In this document: piece after piece, positions 6,077 through 6,096 of the stretch
Layout of the letters: each line of letters opens with the position of its first letter
Numbering within the stretch: position 1 is the first letter of the stretch
NCBI GenBank assembly: GCA_021162505.1
Contig: JAGGYO010000104.1
Coordinates: 1-6,096, forward strand
Source of the DNA: a bacterium
GTDB lineage: Bacteria; AUK180
DNA: 6,096 nucleotides
Direction: 5' to 3'
Position numbers and translations under genes: made by a program
The notes under the pieces: model-generated
What the model was told of the DNA's origin: nothing
Seen by the model: the letters and a program-made list of their open reading frames with translations, nothing else
The model's database searches: none

Positions 6077-6096
6077 GCTATAATAATATCAATAAC

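Noticed and set aside
6078..6091. TATTATTATA-like -10 box upstream of gene A on the minus strand
   Set aside because: In DNA this A+T-rich such matches are expected by chance, and no -35 region can be assessed because the window ends.

Overview
The window is strongly A+T-rich bacterial DNA, dense with genes and dominated by two-component signalling. Long lysine- and isoleucine-rich kinases, strong AGGAGG-type ribosome sites and small exported proteins (one with a plausible signal-peptidase site before Gln) suggest a Gram-negative, probably uncultured lineage. I cannot name the phylum from this sequence. No rRNA, tRNA, CRISPR array or transposase was seen.

Layout. Positions 1-2538 (+ strand) hold most of a large membrane-anchored hybrid sensor histidine kinase whose 5' end lies outside the window: TM, PAS, GAF, PAS, DHp, ATPase, receiver. 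Positions 2539-2927 are a convergent, non-coding gap with several short repeats. Two of these are GC-richer dyad elements of the kind found dispersed in many bacterial genomes. A bidirectional hairpin sits near the end of the gap. Positions 6065-2928 (- strand) hold five tightly packed genes that look like one operon, in transcription order: exported small protein A (6065-5697), exported small protein B (5697-5362), a soluble GAF-like/PAS histidine kinase (5359-3896), a receiver protein with a helical tail (3918-3304), and a stand-alone CheY-like receiver (3314-2928). Junctions are 1-nt overlap, 2-nt gap, 23-nt overlap and 11-nt overlap, and each gene has its own Shine-Dalgarno sequence.

How it may work. 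The operon kinase probably phosphorylates one or both receivers. Neither receiver has a DNA-binding or enzymatic output domain, so the output is likely protein-protein or lies elsewhere.

Two points stand out. First, the tail of the middle receiver protein reads like a histidine-kinase DHp helix pair in which the phospho-accepting His is replaced by Asp (D146), with no ATPase domain: a possible pseudo-DHp adaptor. Second, proteins A and B share an identically spaced motif, G-x3-E-x10-D-x3-N-x2-G-I. They therefore look like diverged tandem paralogues, resembling YfiM/DUF2279- or VanZ-like small membrane proteins, placed directly before a kinase that has no membrane segment of its own.
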